DNA from: Bacteroidota bacterium
GTDB lineage: Bacteria; Bacteroidota; Bacteroidia; Flavobacteriales; Flavobacteriaceae
Direction: 5' to 3'
DNA: 64,000 nucleotides
Assembly (NCBI GenBank): GCA_027621505.1
Contig: JAQCBK010000002.1
Location: 25,632-89,631, forward strand
Shown here: one piece after another, positions 1-10,461 of the stretch
How positions within the stretch are numbered: position 1 is the stretch's first letter
Layout of the letters: each line of letters begins with the position of its first letter
Translations under genes and position numbers: made by a program
Notes under the pieces: model-generated
Seen by the model: only the letters and a program-made list of their open reading frames with translations
Told to the model about the DNA's origin: nothing
Database searches by the model: none

Positions 1-338
1 TCCACTTTGAAAGTACCGATCATATTTTGCTCTGTTCCAAAAGTAAGCTCTGCAAACTCTCCAGGATTCCCTCCAAAAAACTCGGCAGGAACCAAAGAAA
101 CGGGCATTTCCAGAAAATTTTGATAATTGACTTCGGAGCTGATTTGTGGCAGCCCAGAGGCGATGGTCATCCATCGCTCTTTTTTGGATTTTTGAATCTC
201 CCGATCTGCATTGATGATCGAACGGTTGTGCGTCAAACCATATGCAACCGCCTCCTCCAAACTGAGTGATTCGGGCAGTTCTTGAGCTCGAGTCAAACCA
301 GAGAGGAGGGCTAAAAACAAAATTAAATGAATCTTCAT
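1..338 (-). CDS. TolC family outer membrane efflux protein (partial, N-terminus only, runs off the left edge)
   Basis: Minus-strand translation from the ATG at 338: MKIHLILFLALLSGLTRAQELPESLSLEEAVAYGLTHNRSIINADREIQKSKKERWMTIASGLPQISSEVNYQ. Signal peptide plus typical TolC start. Confidence 0.85.
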   Translation of the reverse strand, partial: MKIHLILFLALLSGLTRAQELPESLSLEEAVAYGLTHNRSIINADREIQKSKKERWMTIASGLPQISSEVNYQNFLEMPVSLVPAEFFGGNPGEFAELTFGTEQNMIGTFKV

Positions 339-342
339 GGGG

Positions 343-942
343 TTAAACCTTTTTGTTGTATTCTTCTAAAAAATTCAAACCTTTGGGAGTCACAATGGCC
401 CTAAGGTGATAGTCTATGTATCTTCCGATGATGAGATCGATATCATAATCTTCAGGGGGAAACAATTCTATATCTCTCAATCCCCTGAAACCGTTGAAAT
501 AGATTCTTGTGATGAATTCAATGTCTATATCTGTCCGGAAGAGCCCAGAATCCATCCCTTTTTGGAGGTTCATTTTAAAAGTATCCCCAAGGGCTGAGAG
601 CTCTTTTTTTCTGACTTCTGCATAAATGGATGGATAATATTTTTGCAATTGATATTGTGGAGATTTGTCTTTGTTGCCCAACACCTGAACTGCAATTTGT
701 TTGATTTCATAAAGTGCCTCAATGGGATTGTCCATACATGACTGAACGGCTATGATTTTGTTTTTTATTTCTTCAAAAACATGCATTACCGCTGATCGAA
801 CTAAGGAAGTTTTATCGTTGAAATAGGTATAAATCGTCTTTTTGGAGATACGCATGTGTTCTGCAATATCGTCCATGGTAACCGCTTTATAGCCGTATTG
901 TAGGAACAGTAAAGAAGCCGATTGTACGATTTCCTTTTCCAT
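343..942 (-). CDS. TetR/AcrR family transcriptional regulator
   Basis: MEKEIVQSASLLFLQYGYKAVTMDDIAEHMRISKKTIYTYFNDKTSLV is a TetR HTH. ATG at 942 preferred over the ORF-track start at 984. Confidence 0.9.
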   Translation of the reverse strand: MEKEIVQSASLLFLQYGYKAVTMDDIAEHMRISKKTIYTYFNDKTSLVRSAVMHVFEEIKNKIIAVQSCMDNPIEALYEIKQIAVQVLGNKDKSPQYQLQKYYPSIYAEVRKKELSALGDTFKMNLQKGMDSGLFRTDIDIEFITRIYFNGFRGLRDIELFPPEDYDIDLIIGRYIDYHLRAIVTPKGLNFLEEYNKKV

Positions 943-1060
943 AGCAATTTTTTGCAAACTTATAACAGAAAACTTTATAAACAAAAAAAGTTTCCAAAGT
1001 TTACATCTTTTTTACATTAGTTTAACTTAGGCGCTGTATTTTTAACAAAATTCAATCGCT

Positions 1061-2038
1061 ATGAATCTTTTCAAGGCCTATCAAACAGCATTTGAGTCTG
1101 CACTTGAAGATTTCAATCAAGTCCAAACACCGGAAAACCTTTACCTTCCTATGAAGTATCTTTTGGACTTGGGAGGAAAAAGAATCCGGCCTTTTTTGAC
1201 CTTAATGGCAGCTGAAGCCTATGGTATTGGTGTAAAAGAGGCCATGGGCGCCGCAATGGCTGTGGAGGTGTTTCACAATTTTACCCTCATGCATGATGAC
1301 ATTATGGACAAGGCTTTTTTGCGTAGAGGGGAGACCACAGTACATGAAAAATGGGATGTGAATACCGCCATATTGTCTGGTGATGCCATGCTTATTAGAG
1401 CTTATCAATCACTGGAGGATTATCCTCAGCCTATTTTTAAATCATTGACCCGTTTGTTGAGCAAAACCGCCATTGAGGTATGTGAGGGGCAGCAATACGA
1501 CATGGATTTTGAGACCAGTCTGGGCGGTTCCCAAGAAGAATACTTAGAAATGATCCGACTGAAAACGGCGGTTTTGGTGGGCTGTGCACTGCAAATGGGC
1601 GCCATCTTGGGAAATGCCAGTAAGGAAGATCAGCAGTCCATTTATGATTTTGGCATACAGTTGGGGCTGGCTTTTCAGCTACAGGACGATTACCTCGATA
1701 CTTTCGGAGATCAAAAAACTTTTGGAAAAAAAATTGGGGGAGATATTATCGAGAATAAAAAAACCATTTTGTACCATTTGGCCATAAAACACGGAAATGA
1801 AATTCAAAGCCAAACGTTGCAAACCTTATTATCCTTCAAAAACAGGAGCAGTGAAGAGGAAAAAATAAAAAAAGTAACGGATTTATTTGAAGTTACTATG
1901 GCCAAAGATACCACCAGAGATTTGATTCAACACCATTCAGATTTGGCCGCCACTGAATTGGAAAAACTGACCATTACAGCCGAACAAAAAAAGCGCTTAC
2001 TATCCCTTAAAGACTGGTTGATGCAAAGGGCCTCTTAA
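1061..2038 (+). CDS. Polyprenyl synthetase family protein
   Basis: GGKRIRPFLTLMAAE, LMHDDIMD and QLQDDYLDTFGD motifs (both Asp-rich motifs). Confidence 0.93.
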   Translation: MNLFKAYQTAFESALEDFNQVQTPENLYLPMKYLLDLGGKRIRPFLTLMAAEAYGIGVKEAMGAAMAVEVFHNFTLMHDDIMDKAFLRRGETTVHEKWDVNTAILSGDAMLIRAYQSLEDYPQPIFKSLTRLLSKTAIEVCEGQQYDMDFETSLGGSQEEYLEMIRLKTAVLVGCALQMGAILGNASKEDQQSIYDFGIQLGLAFQLQDDYLDTFGDQKTFGKKIGGDIIENKKTILYHLAIKHGNEIQSQTLQTLLSFKNRSSEEEKIKKVTDLFEVTMAKDTTRDLIQHHSDLAATELEKLTITAEQKKRLLSLKDWLMQRAS

Positions 2039-3168
2039 AAAAGTCTTTTCCAAAGTGCTCCTACAAATTGCAGTACATTAAAGGATCGCATGATCAGGAT
2101 TTCTTGACCAATAGCGCTTTTTTCATTCAAGAATTTAAAGATGTTTTCGGGCTTGTTTTTTTGGAACATTCTTCTAAACAGATCAGCGCCATTGGCATTG
2201 TATTTACTCAGAACATCAATAAAAAGTAAATCATAAAACCAAAACCGATCTCTTTTACTGAATTGGTTCAAAGGTTGCCCCTTTTTGAGAAATTCAACCA
2301 AGGCTTTGGTTTTTTCATTGATGCGCTGAAAGGTATATCCTGTACTGGCCTTGGTCCATCCTCCTGCCGTCCCGATGTGTAATAACTTGGGACTGTTTTT
2401 TAGATCAAATCGATAGCAGGTCATGGGGATTTTACCTTCCTCTTCCTCCAATATTTCATATCCTCCGGTTGGGAGTTGTTTGAGAAATGCAGCGATGGCA
2501 CTTACATATTCTTTATGGTCCAATGGATTTTCAGAAAAAAGAGTGTATTCCAATAAAGCCTTCTTGGGGGTCAAAGGCAATAAATACATAAACCGTGTAT
2601 TCCCTTTTTGAGGCACTTTAAAATTCATGAATTCGATTTTGTCAGGATCAAAACAAGCTTTTTGGGTTTGAACGATTTGCCCCACAAAGTGTTGTAACAA
2701 GACCGGATATTTTTGTTGTTGGTATAGGCTTTTGGGATCGAAAATACTGGAAAATATCTTATCCCCATGATAGGATTGCACATCAGTGGTAACTTCATTT
2801 TCAGAGATTTCACAAACCTTTTCTCTGATTTGCGTCAGTGGTTTGAATGAAGCCAGCTGATTTTTCATGTATTGATAAAAATCAATACTTCGGATCATTT
2901 TGTATTGAAAGGGATCCATCTCAAAATCCATTTCAAAATCATTTGCGCCAAAATAGGCTTTACTCCATTTTTTGTAAACGATTGGTTCCAAATCACTTTC
3001 CCCAGATTCCCAAAAGCACCAAGTTTTATCATTGGTATTTTTGCTTTCTTTTTCAATCAGCAGTATCCTTTGATTTTTAAAAAAGGGATCATTGCACATC
3101 CTGAATGTCAGGAGTAATCCCGATGCACCTCCGCCACAAATAATATAGTCGTAATGATTTTTATTCAT
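2035..3168 (-). CDS. crtY: Lycopene beta-cyclase family protein
   Basis: N-terminal dinucleotide-binding motif DYIICGGGASGLLLTFRM, NDKTWCFWE, and HIGTAGGWTKASTGYTF; typical CrtY-type cyclase. Confidence 0.85.
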   Translation of the reverse strand: MNKNHYDYIICGGGASGLLLTFRMCNDPFFKNQRILLIEKESKNTNDKTWCFWESGESDLEPIVYKKWSKAYFGANDFEMDFEMDPFQYKMIRSIDFYQYMKNQLASFKPLTQIREKVCEISENEVTTDVQSYHGDKIFSSIFDPKSLYQQQKYPVLLQHFVGQIVQTQKACFDPDKIEFMNFKVPQKGNTRFMYLLPLTPKKALLEYTLFSENPLDHKEYVSAIAAFLKQLPTGGYEILEEEEGKIPMTCYRFDLKNSPKLLHIGTAGGWTKASTGYTFQRINEKTKALVEFLKKGQPLNQFSKRDRFWFYDLLFIDVLSKYNANGADLFRRMFQKNKPENIFKFLNEKSAIGQEILIMRSFNVLQFVGALWKRLF

Positions 3169-3253
3169 TGCCCACCAAAATTAGTCAATCCCTTTAACTG
3201 TCAATGAATTTAATCGATTTTATCTATATTTGTGGGCGATTTAGCCCATCAAA

Positions 3254-4069
3254 ATGGATGCAATTATTGCTTTTTTTTCCAATATCAGTCCAGTAAAAGG
3301 AGCATTTTACGCTACGGTTTTCACTTGGTTGTTGACTGCAATGGGAGCCGCCTTTGTTTTTTTATTTAAAACCATGCATCGTGGATTTTTGGACGGTATG
3401 TTGGGATTTACCGGGGGCGTTATGGTTGCTGCCAGTTTTTGGAGTCTTTTGGCTCCTGGGATTGAAATGTCTCCCGGCGAGGGTTTTGTAAAAGTCATTC
3501 CCGCTGCGGTAGGTTTTGGATTGGGAGCTCTTTTTATTTTTGCATTAGATAAAATCTTACCCCATATTCATATCAATTTTAAGGATTCCGAAGGGATCAA
3601 AACCCCTTGGCACAAAACTACTTTATTGGTATTGGCCATCACCCTGCACAATATACCAGAGGGTCTTGCTGTAGGAGTTCTTTTTGGAGGTGTTGCCGCT
3701 GGAATACCCGAAGCTTCCATCGGAGGAGCTGTTGCTTTGGCCATTGGAATCGGTATTCAAAACTTTCCTGAGGGAATTGCTGTTTCCATGCCACTCAGAA
3801 GGCAGGGAGCAAGTAAATTCAAGAGTTTTTGGTACGGTCAGTTATCCGCCATTGTCGAGCCATTAGCTGCAGTTTTGGGCGCTATAGCGGTAACTTTTTT
3901 CACCCCGCTTTTGCCTTACGCTTTGGCCTTTGCTGCAGGGGCCATGATTTTTGTCGTCGTGGAAGAGGTCATCCCCGAAACCCAACAAGACCGATACACA
4001 GACATTGCCACCCTTGGTTTTATCGGAGGATTTATTGTGATGATGACCTTGGATGTGGCCTTAGGCTGA
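3254..4069 (+). CDS. ZIP family metal transporter
   Basis: TLHNIPEGLAVGVLFGG and IGIGIQNFPEGIAVSMPL motifs; multiple TM segments. Confidence 0.93.
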   Translation: MDAIIAFFSNISPVKGAFYATVFTWLLTAMGAAFVFLFKTMHRGFLDGMLGFTGGVMVAASFWSLLAPGIEMSPGEGFVKVIPAAVGFGLGALFIFALDKILPHIHINFKDSEGIKTPWHKTTLLVLAITLHNIPEGLAVGVLFGGVAAGIPEASIGGAVALAIGIGIQNFPEGIAVSMPLRRQGASKFKSFWYGQLSAIVEPLAAVLGAIAVTFFTPLLPYALAFAAGAMIFVVVEEVIPETQQDRYTDIATLGFIGGFIVMMTLDVALG

Positions 4070-5113
4070 TTCGTCTTTATTGAAATTTTTCCAGCCTTGT
4101 GCTTCTATTGGAATCGATTGACCCAGTCCTGTAATCATATTACAGGCTTCTTTTTGATCTGTAAAATGGCCAATGGTGGTCAGCAATGGATGCCCTTTGA
4201 TTTTGTCGTAATCCTCAGTTTTGATGGCCATCAGTAATTCGTAGTCTTCCCCCCCATTGAGCAGGGCTGTGATGCTGTTCATTTTAAATTCCTCTGCTGT
4301 ACTGGAAGTGGATGGATCACAAGGAAGCTTTTCTTCATACAAGTCGCAGCCTACTTCAGAAGCTTTACACAAATGAAGGATTTCAGAGGATAGCCCATCA
4401 CTGATGTCGATCATGGCGTTGGGTACAATCGCTAATTCTTCTAGTAGTTCAACAATATCCTTTCTCGCCTCTGGTTTTAATTGTCTTTCAATACAGTAAG
4501 AGTAGAGGGCCAAATCAGGTTGATTGTTAGGGTTGACTTTAAATACTTCCTTCTCCCGTTCCAGCACTTGCAAGCCCATATAGGCACCTCCCAAATCTCC
4601 ACTCACAACCAATAGGTCGTTCGGTTGGGCTCCAGACCGATAGGTAATTTTTTCATTTTCGACTTGCCCCATTGCCGTAACTGAAATGATAAGACCCGAT
4701 GAACTGCTGGAAGTATCCCCTCCTACCAAATCGACCTTGTAGTTTTTACAAGCCAATTTGATTCCAGCATACAATTCCTCCAAAGCCTCCAAGGGAAAAC
4801 GATTGGATACCGCAATAGACACCGTTATCTGGGTGGGGTAAGCATTCATCGCATAGACATCAGAAAGGTTGACCATTACAGACTTATAACCCAAATGCTT
4901 CAATGGGACATAAGACAAATTAAAGTGAATGCCTTCGATCATCAGATCGGTTGTCACCACCGTATGCCCCTCTGTAAAATTCATTACCGCAGCATCGTCT
5001 CCCACCCCCTGAAGGGTAGAAGGTTGAACCAATGGGAAAGATTTTGTCAAATGATCGATCAGACCAAACTCTCCCAATTGGGAAAGGGGGGTGGTGTTTT
5101 TATTTTCAAACAT
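4061..5113 (-). CDS. thiL: Thiamine-phosphate kinase
   Basis: LSQLGEFGLIDHLTKSF, GVGDDAAVM, TTDLMIEGIHFNL, NGGEDYELL. Confidence 0.93.
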   Translation of the reverse strand: MFENKNTTPLSQLGEFGLIDHLTKSFPLVQPSTLQGVGDDAAVMNFTEGHTVVTTDLMIEGIHFNLSYVPLKHLGYKSVMVNLSDVYAMNAYPTQITVSIAVSNRFPLEALEELYAGIKLACKNYKVDLVGGDTSSSSSGLIISVTAMGQVENEKITYRSGAQPNDLLVVSGDLGGAYMGLQVLEREKEVFKVNPNNQPDLALYSYCIERQLKPEARKDIVELLEELAIVPNAMIDISDGLSSEILHLCKASEVGCDLYEEKLPCDPSTSSTAEEFKMNSITALLNGGEDYELLMAIKTEDYDKIKGHPLLTTIGHFTDQKEACNMITGLGQSIPIEAQGWKNFNKDESA

Positions 5114-5201
5114 TGGTTAAAATTACTAAGATTTCAATCAATCTCCTTTAACTTGAATAATTTAGTTTATATTGTATTTCTTATGTCCTAAATTTGATAC
5201 C

Positions 5202-6473
5202 ATGAACTCTAAAATCCTAAATTCAATTCTGATTTTAATTTTGCTGTTCCTCTCTTGTCAAAAAGAGTCAATTTCTCAGAATGATGATGCCCCTTCTGAT
5301 ACTTCAACAGAACAAAATCCATCGGGAAACAACACAAGCGTTTTAAGTAGCGTGTTTGACTTACCATGTGTAAATGGTTTTGCGGGGACATTTCCTTGCA
5401 AGGGTTATGATCTGTTAGCGCACATCAACCTCCCCTCTTTCGAAGGAAATGAGGGAAGCGACTCATGGGGCTGGACGGATCCAAAGACTCAAAAAGAGTA
5501 TGTGTTGATGGGATTGGACAACGGAACGGCTTTTGTTGACATCAGCGAACCCACAAAACCCATTTTCATAGGGAAATTGCCTACTGCATCAGTGGAAAGC
5601 TCTTGGAGAGACATCAAAGTATATAACAATCACGCCTTTATCGTCAGTGAAGCTTTGGATCATGGCATTCAAGTTTTTGACCTTACCCGTTTAAGGGAGG
5701 CTCAACCCAAACAAAATTTTACCGCAGACAGGGTCCTTAAAACCATACCTACCGCCCACAATATGGTCATCAACCCAGACAGTGGCTATGGATATGTGGT
5801 GGGAACCGATAGAGGAAACAAATATATGGGAGGTACACATTTCCTCGACCTTAATGATCTACAAAACATCAGATTTGTGGGGGGGTATGCTGAAGGAGGA
5901 TACAGCCACGACGCTCAAGTGGTCAATTACAAAGGGCCAGATCAGGACCATACGGGTAAAGAAATTTTCTTGGGAGCCAACGAAAGCCGACTGGTCATTG
6001 TAGATGTCACCGATAAAGAAAATCCAAAAGCCATTTCTGAAATAAATTATCAAAATAGCCATTACACCCATCAGGGCTGGTTCGATAAAAATCAAAGATT
6101 TTTTTTCCTAGGGGACGAACTGGATGAATCAAAAATAGGGGGTAAGACGAGAACATTGGTTATTGACCTCAGAGATCTGGATCAACCCATACTTCATCAT
6201 GCCTATTATGGCCCAACCAATGCCATTGATCACAATGGTTATATCAAAGACGATTTGTTTTATTTGGCCAATTATTCAGCCGGTGTAAGGATCATATCCA
6301 TTGCAGATTTGGAAAACAAAAACATGACAGAAATTGGTTTTTTCGACACCTTTCCTGAAAATAATTCCACAATTTTCAATGGTGCTTGGAACGTTTATCC
6401 TTTTTTCGAAAGTGGAGTGATTGCGATTAGCGACATTAACAGGGGGTTGTTCCTCATCAAAAAATCAGAATAA
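5202..6473 (+). CDS. Choice-of-anchor B (LVIVD-repeat) family lipoprotein
   Basis: Lipobox ILLFLSCQ and LVIVD-like repeats (AFVDISEPTKPIFIGKLPT, LVIVDVTDKENPKAISEINY). Confidence 0.8.
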   Translation: MNSKILNSILILILLFLSCQKESISQNDDAPSDTSTEQNPSGNNTSVLSSVFDLPCVNGFAGTFPCKGYDLLAHINLPSFEGNEGSDSWGWTDPKTQKEYVLMGLDNGTAFVDISEPTKPIFIGKLPTASVESSWRDIKVYNNHAFIVSEALDHGIQVFDLTRLREAQPKQNFTADRVLKTIPTAHNMVINPDSGYGYVVGTDRGNKYMGGTHFLDLNDLQNIRFVGGYAEGGYSHDAQVVNYKGPDQDHTGKEIFLGANESRLVIVDVTDKENPKAISEINYQNSHYTHQGWFDKNQRFFFLGDELDESKIGGKTRTLVIDLRDLDQPILHHAYYGPTNAIDHNGYIKDDLFYLANYSAGVRIISIADLENKNMTEIGFFDTFPENNSTIFNGAWNVYPFFESGVIAISDINRGLFLIKKSE

Positions 6474-6475
6474 AA

Positions 6476-7816
6476 TTGTCGAAAAAAAGTCTTCTTCTAT
6501 TTTTAGCATTACTCTTCTGGGCATGTTTACCTGATTCCATCAACAACACAACTCAGCGACCTTATTTTTCAGGGATATTGACCGATGTTTATCTATTCGG
6601 GGGAAGCAAGGAAGACGTAGGAAGAGAGATGATCGAACTTCGATCAGGGGGCTTTGCGATGGTGGGCAGTACCCAAAGCACCGATGGAGATTTTAGTGAT
6701 CGAAGTACGGAGGATTGGGATTTGTTTCTAATGAAATTCAATGAGGAAGGGGAAATCCTTTGGAGCAAAACTTACGGAGGAAGTGCAGAAGATTTTGGTT
6801 TTTCTTTGGTTGAAACACCTGAGGGAGGCTTTGTTATGGTGGGCTACAGTAACAGCATGGACGGGGATGTTCCCCCAACCAAAGGCTATCATGACCATTG
6901 GATCATTAAGGTAGATGCTACGGGCAAGCTACTTTGGAAGAAATCTTTTGGATATTCAGGACACGATCACGCCTACAATGTCATCGCCACCCAAGACGGA
7001 GGATATTTTTTCAATGGTTTTCTCGATGTAACAGCTTCCAGCGGACAGGGAAACACTGGTAAATCCGCCAAGGCTGCGCGCCATGGCGTAGGAGAATTTT
7101 GGTGTCACAAAATGGACAACAATGGCAACATCCAATGGCAAAGGTATTTTGGCGGTACCAACAACGACCGCTCCTATGATGCCATACAAACCACCGCTGG
7201 AAACTTTCTATTGGTTGGGACCTCAGAAAGCGACGACCTTGATGTGAGTAATCCCAAAGGCAATTATGATATATGGGTAGTCATGGTGTCTCCTTTCGGT
7301 GAATTGCTCTGGGAAAAATCCTTTGGTGGGAGCTTGGTGGATGAGGCCTCAAGGGTAATTGAGGATGCGTTTGGGAATTTCAGAATCATTGGCAATTCTC
7401 ACAGCACAGATGGAGATATTTCCAACCCCAAGGGTCAGTCAGACATATGGCAGATCACCCTCAACAAAAATGGCCAATTGATTGGGAGCTACAATTTTGG
7501 GGGGAGCGATTTTGACAAAGGTACCGACATTGGCGAATCGCGATGGGGTTCTATTTTTATCACAGGTCATTCCAGAAGCTTTGATGGAGACATGGAGGAT
7601 AACCAAGGAGAAAACGATCTGTTCTTAAAATATTTTCCAGCCAATGGAATGGAAAAATTTAATCTTACTTTGGGGGGAGAAGGGGAAGATTTTGCCTACG
7701 ATCTTTTGGTTCAAAATAAAGGCAGCGTATGGGTCACAGGTCAATCGTTCAGTAAAAACCCCCCTTTCGAAAAAAATAAAGGCAAGGGAGATATATTATT
7801 GGCCAAGTGGCAATGA
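6476..7816 (+). CDS. Secreted/lipoprotein with seven GGSxxD beta-propeller-like repeats
   Basis: Repeated GGS.xD...GGF..VG.S.S.DGD.S...KG..D.W..K....G.L.W.KSFGG units. TTG start in the ORF track. Confidence 0.7.
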   Translation: MSKKSLLLFLALLFWACLPDSINNTTQRPYFSGILTDVYLFGGSKEDVGREMIELRSGGFAMVGSTQSTDGDFSDRSTEDWDLFLMKFNEEGEILWSKTYGGSAEDFGFSLVETPEGGFVMVGYSNSMDGDVPPTKGYHDHWIIKVDATGKLLWKKSFGYSGHDHAYNVIATQDGGYFFNGFLDVTASSGQGNTGKSAKAARHGVGEFWCHKMDNNGNIQWQRYFGGTNNDRSYDAIQTTAGNFLLVGTSESDDLDVSNPKGNYDIWVVMVSPFGELLWEKSFGGSLVDEASRVIEDAFGNFRIIGNSHSTDGDISNPKGQSDIWQITLNKNGQLIGSYNFGGSDFDKGTDIGESRWGSIFITGHSRSFDGDMEDNQGENDLFLKYFPANGMEKFNLTLGGEGEDFAYDLLVQNKGSVWVTGQSFSKNPPFEKNKGKGDILLAKWQ

Positions 7817-7879
7817 TATAAGTCGATAGAGCCATAATCAGAATTGATAGTAAAACCACCCCTTTACAAGGAAATACGC

Positions 7880-7887
7880 TATATTTG
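7880..7887 (+). promoter_or_regulatory. Putative -7 element (TATATTTG) of the SUF operon promoter
   Basis: TATATTTG matches the Bacteroidetes TAnnTTTG -7 consensus 28 bp upstream of the ATG at 7916. No well-spaced -33 element seen. Confidence 0.45.
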
Positions 7888-7915
7888 TGAATATTTTAAA
7901 CATTTGTTATTTCAA

Positions 7916-8245
7916 ATGATCAAAGTATCACCTAATGCTCAAGAAAAAGTAGCGCAATTGATGCGTGAGGAAGGTTACAATCCCGTCCAAGATTTCGTCC
8001 GTGTAGGGGTGAAAAGTGGAGGGTGCTCTGGACTTTCCTATGATTTGAGTTTTGATAACAATAAATCAGAACAAGACCGCTTGTTTGAAGACAATCAGGT
8101 GCGGATCTTGGTGGATAAAAAAAGCTTGCTTTATTTGATGGGAACTACCCTAGAATATTCAGGAGGGCTCAACGGCAAGGGATTTGTATTCAATAACCCC
8201 AATGCAGAGCGAACCTGTGGTTGTGGGGAAAGTTTTTCTCTCTAA
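7916..8245 (+). CDS. sufA: HesB/IscA/SufA family Fe-S cluster assembly accessory protein
   Basis: [16 protein letters not shown] and [14 protein letters not shown] (C...CxC). First gene of the suf operon. Confidence 0.9.
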   Translation: MIKVSPNAQEKVAQLMREEGYNPVQDFVRVGVKSGGCSGLSYDLSFDNNKSEQDRLFEDNQVRILVDKKSLLYLMGTTLEYSGGLNGKGFVFNNPNAERTCGCGESFSL

Positions 8246-8253
8246 AAATTATT

Positions 8254-9699
8254 ATGGCTTATACCGAAGAGGAACTAAAAAAAGAACTGGAAACCAAGGA
8301 GTACGAATACGGCTTTTACACCGATATCGATGCTGAAACTTTTCCTGTGGGCCTAAATGAAGAGGTCGTTCGGCGGATTTCTAAAAAAAAGAATGAACCT
8401 GAATGGATGACCGATTGGCGTTTAAAGGCATTCGAGGCTTGGAAAAACATGGACGAACCTGAATGGGCCAATGTAAAATACAAAAAACCCAACTATCAGG
8501 CCATCTCCTACTACTCGGCTCCTAAGAAAAAAGACCAATACAAAAGCCTGGACGAAGTTGACCCCGAGTTACTCAAGACCTTTGAAAAATTAGGGATTTC
8601 GTTGGACGAACAAAAGAAACTGGCTGGAGTAGCGGTAGACATTGTTATGGATTCCGTTTCCGTAGCGACCACTTTTAAGGAGACCCTTGCCGAAAAGGGA
8701 ATTATTTTCTGTTCCATTTCCGAGGCCATTCAAGAACATCCTGAGCTGGTTCAAAAATACATCGGAACCGTGATTCCGATACAAGACAATTATTTTGCTG
8801 CTCTGAACTCTGCTGTTTTTTCCGATGGGTCTTTTTGTTACATTCCCAAAGGCGTTCGTTGTCCCATGGAATTGTCCACTTATTTCAGAATCAATCAAGC
8901 TGGAACGGGTCAATTTGAGAGAACCCTTGTCATTGCAGATCAATCCAGTTATGTGAGTTATCTTGAAGGGTGTACAGCTCCCTCCAGAGATGAAAACCAA
9001 CTCCATGCTGCAGTAGTTGAACTGATTGCCTTAGACAATGCAGAAATCAAATACTCCACGGTACAGAATTGGTTTCCAGGCGACAAAAACGGTAAAGGAG
9101 GGGTGTATAACTTTGTGACCAAAAGAGGGATTTGCCACAAAAACTCCAAAATATCTTGGACACAAGTTGAAACCGGATCAGCAGTAACCTGGAAATATCC
9201 CTCATGCATTCTTAAAGGCGACAACTCCATTGGGGAGTTTTACTCTATTGCCTTGACCAATAATTTCCAGCAAGCGGATACTGGAACCAAGATGATCCAT
9301 TTGGGTAAAAACACCAAAAGCACCATCATTTCAAAAGGAATATCTGCTGGAAAATCTCAAAACAGCTATCGTGGTCTTGTCCAAGTGCATCCGCGGGCAA
9401 CCAATGCCAGAAACTTTTCACAATGCGACTCTCTTTTGATGGGCAACCAATGTGGGGCACATACATTCCCCTACATTGAGGCAAGAAACAAAACAGCACA
9501 AATCGAACACGAGGCCACCACCAGCAAAATAGGTGAAGACCAAATATTTTACTGCAACCAAAGGGGAATTGACCCCGAGAAAGCCATCGCATTGGTGGTC
9601 AACGGTTTCAGCAAAGAAGTACTGAACAAGCTGCCCATGGAATTTGCTGTGGAAGCTCAAAAATTATTAGAAATTTCCCTTGAGGGATCAGTAGGATAA
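8254..9699 (+). CDS. sufB: Fe-S cluster assembly protein SufB
   Basis: SufB core: [58 protein letters not shown]. Confidence 0.97.
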   Translation: MAYTEEELKKELETKEYEYGFYTDIDAETFPVGLNEEVVRRISKKKNEPEWMTDWRLKAFEAWKNMDEPEWANVKYKKPNYQAISYYSAPKKKDQYKSLDEVDPELLKTFEKLGISLDEQKKLAGVAVDIVMDSVSVATTFKETLAEKGIIFCSISEAIQEHPELVQKYIGTVIPIQDNYFAALNSAVFSDGSFCYIPKGVRCPMELSTYFRINQAGTGQFERTLVIADQSSYVSYLEGCTAPSRDENQLHAAVVELIALDNAEIKYSTVQNWFPGDKNGKGGVYNFVTKRGICHKNSKISWTQVETGSAVTWKYPSCILKGDNSIGEFYSIALTNNFQQADTGTKMIHLGKNTKSTIISKGISAGKSQNSYRGLVQVHPRATNARNFSQCDSLLMGNQCGAHTFPYIEARNKTAQIEHEATTSKIGEDQIFYCNQRGIDPEKAIALVVNGFSKEVLNKLPMEFAVEAQKLLEISLEGSVG

Positions 9700-9709
9700 A
9701 ATTATACTT

Positions 9710-10456
9710 ATGCTAACCATAGAAAATCTTCATGCAAAAGTAGAAGGAAAACAAATTCTCAACGGTATAGACTTAGATGTCAAAGCAGGAGAAGTACACG
9801 CCATTATGGGTCCCAACGGATCTGGAAAAAGCACCCTTTCATCTGTTATTGCAGGACATCAAGGCTATGAAGTCAATGAAGGCACCATGCTGTTGGAGGG
9901 AGAAAATATGGCCGATCTATCCCCTGAGGAACGTGCCCATAAAGGCATTTTCCTTTCTTTTCAATATCCCGTGGAGATTCCAGGGGTGAGTGTTACCAAC
10001 TTCATCAAGACTGCCATCAATGCCTCCCGAAAAGCCAAAGGGTTGGAAGATATGGCGGCCAATGAGATGCTCAAAAAAATCAGAGAAAAGTCTTCCTTAT
10101 TGGAGATCGATTCTCGATTCCTTTCCCGTTCATTGAACCAAGGTTTTTCAGGGGGTGAAAAAAAGCGAAACGAAATTTTCCAAATGGCCATGTTGGAACC
10201 CAAGCTTTCCATACTCGATGAAACCGATTCTGGTTTGGACATCGACGCCCTTAAAATTGTAGCCAATGGAGTCAACAAATTGCGATCCAAAGACAACGCC
10301 ACCATTGTGATCACTCATTACCAGCGTTTGTTGGAATACATAGTGCCAGATTTTGTCCATGTATTGTTTGATGGAAAAATCGTGAAATCGGGAACCAAAG
10401 ATTTGGCATTAGAATTAGAAGAAAAAGGATACGATTGGATCAAAGAAATGGCATAA
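9710..10456 (+). CDS. sufC: Fe-S cluster assembly ATPase SufC
   Basis: ABC ATPase: MGPNGSGKSTLSSVIAG, FSGGEKKRNEIFQM, LSILDETDSGLDIDALKIVANGVN. Confidence 0.97.
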   Translation: MLTIENLHAKVEGKQILNGIDLDVKAGEVHAIMGPNGSGKSTLSSVIAGHQGYEVNEGTMLLEGENMADLSPEERAHKGIFLSFQYPVEIPGVSVTNFIKTAINASRKAKGLEDMAANEMLKKIREKSSLLEIDSRFLSRSLNQGFSGGEKKRNEIFQMAMLEPKLSILDETDSGLDIDALKIVANGVNKLRSKDNATIVITHYQRLLEYIVPDFVHVLFDGKIVKSGTKDLALELEEKGYDWIKEMA

Positions 10457-10461
10457 GCCCT

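Noticed and set aside
27-269. 80-aa plus-strand ORF at the left edge
   Set aside because: Antisense to the TolC-family gene, which explains the region better.
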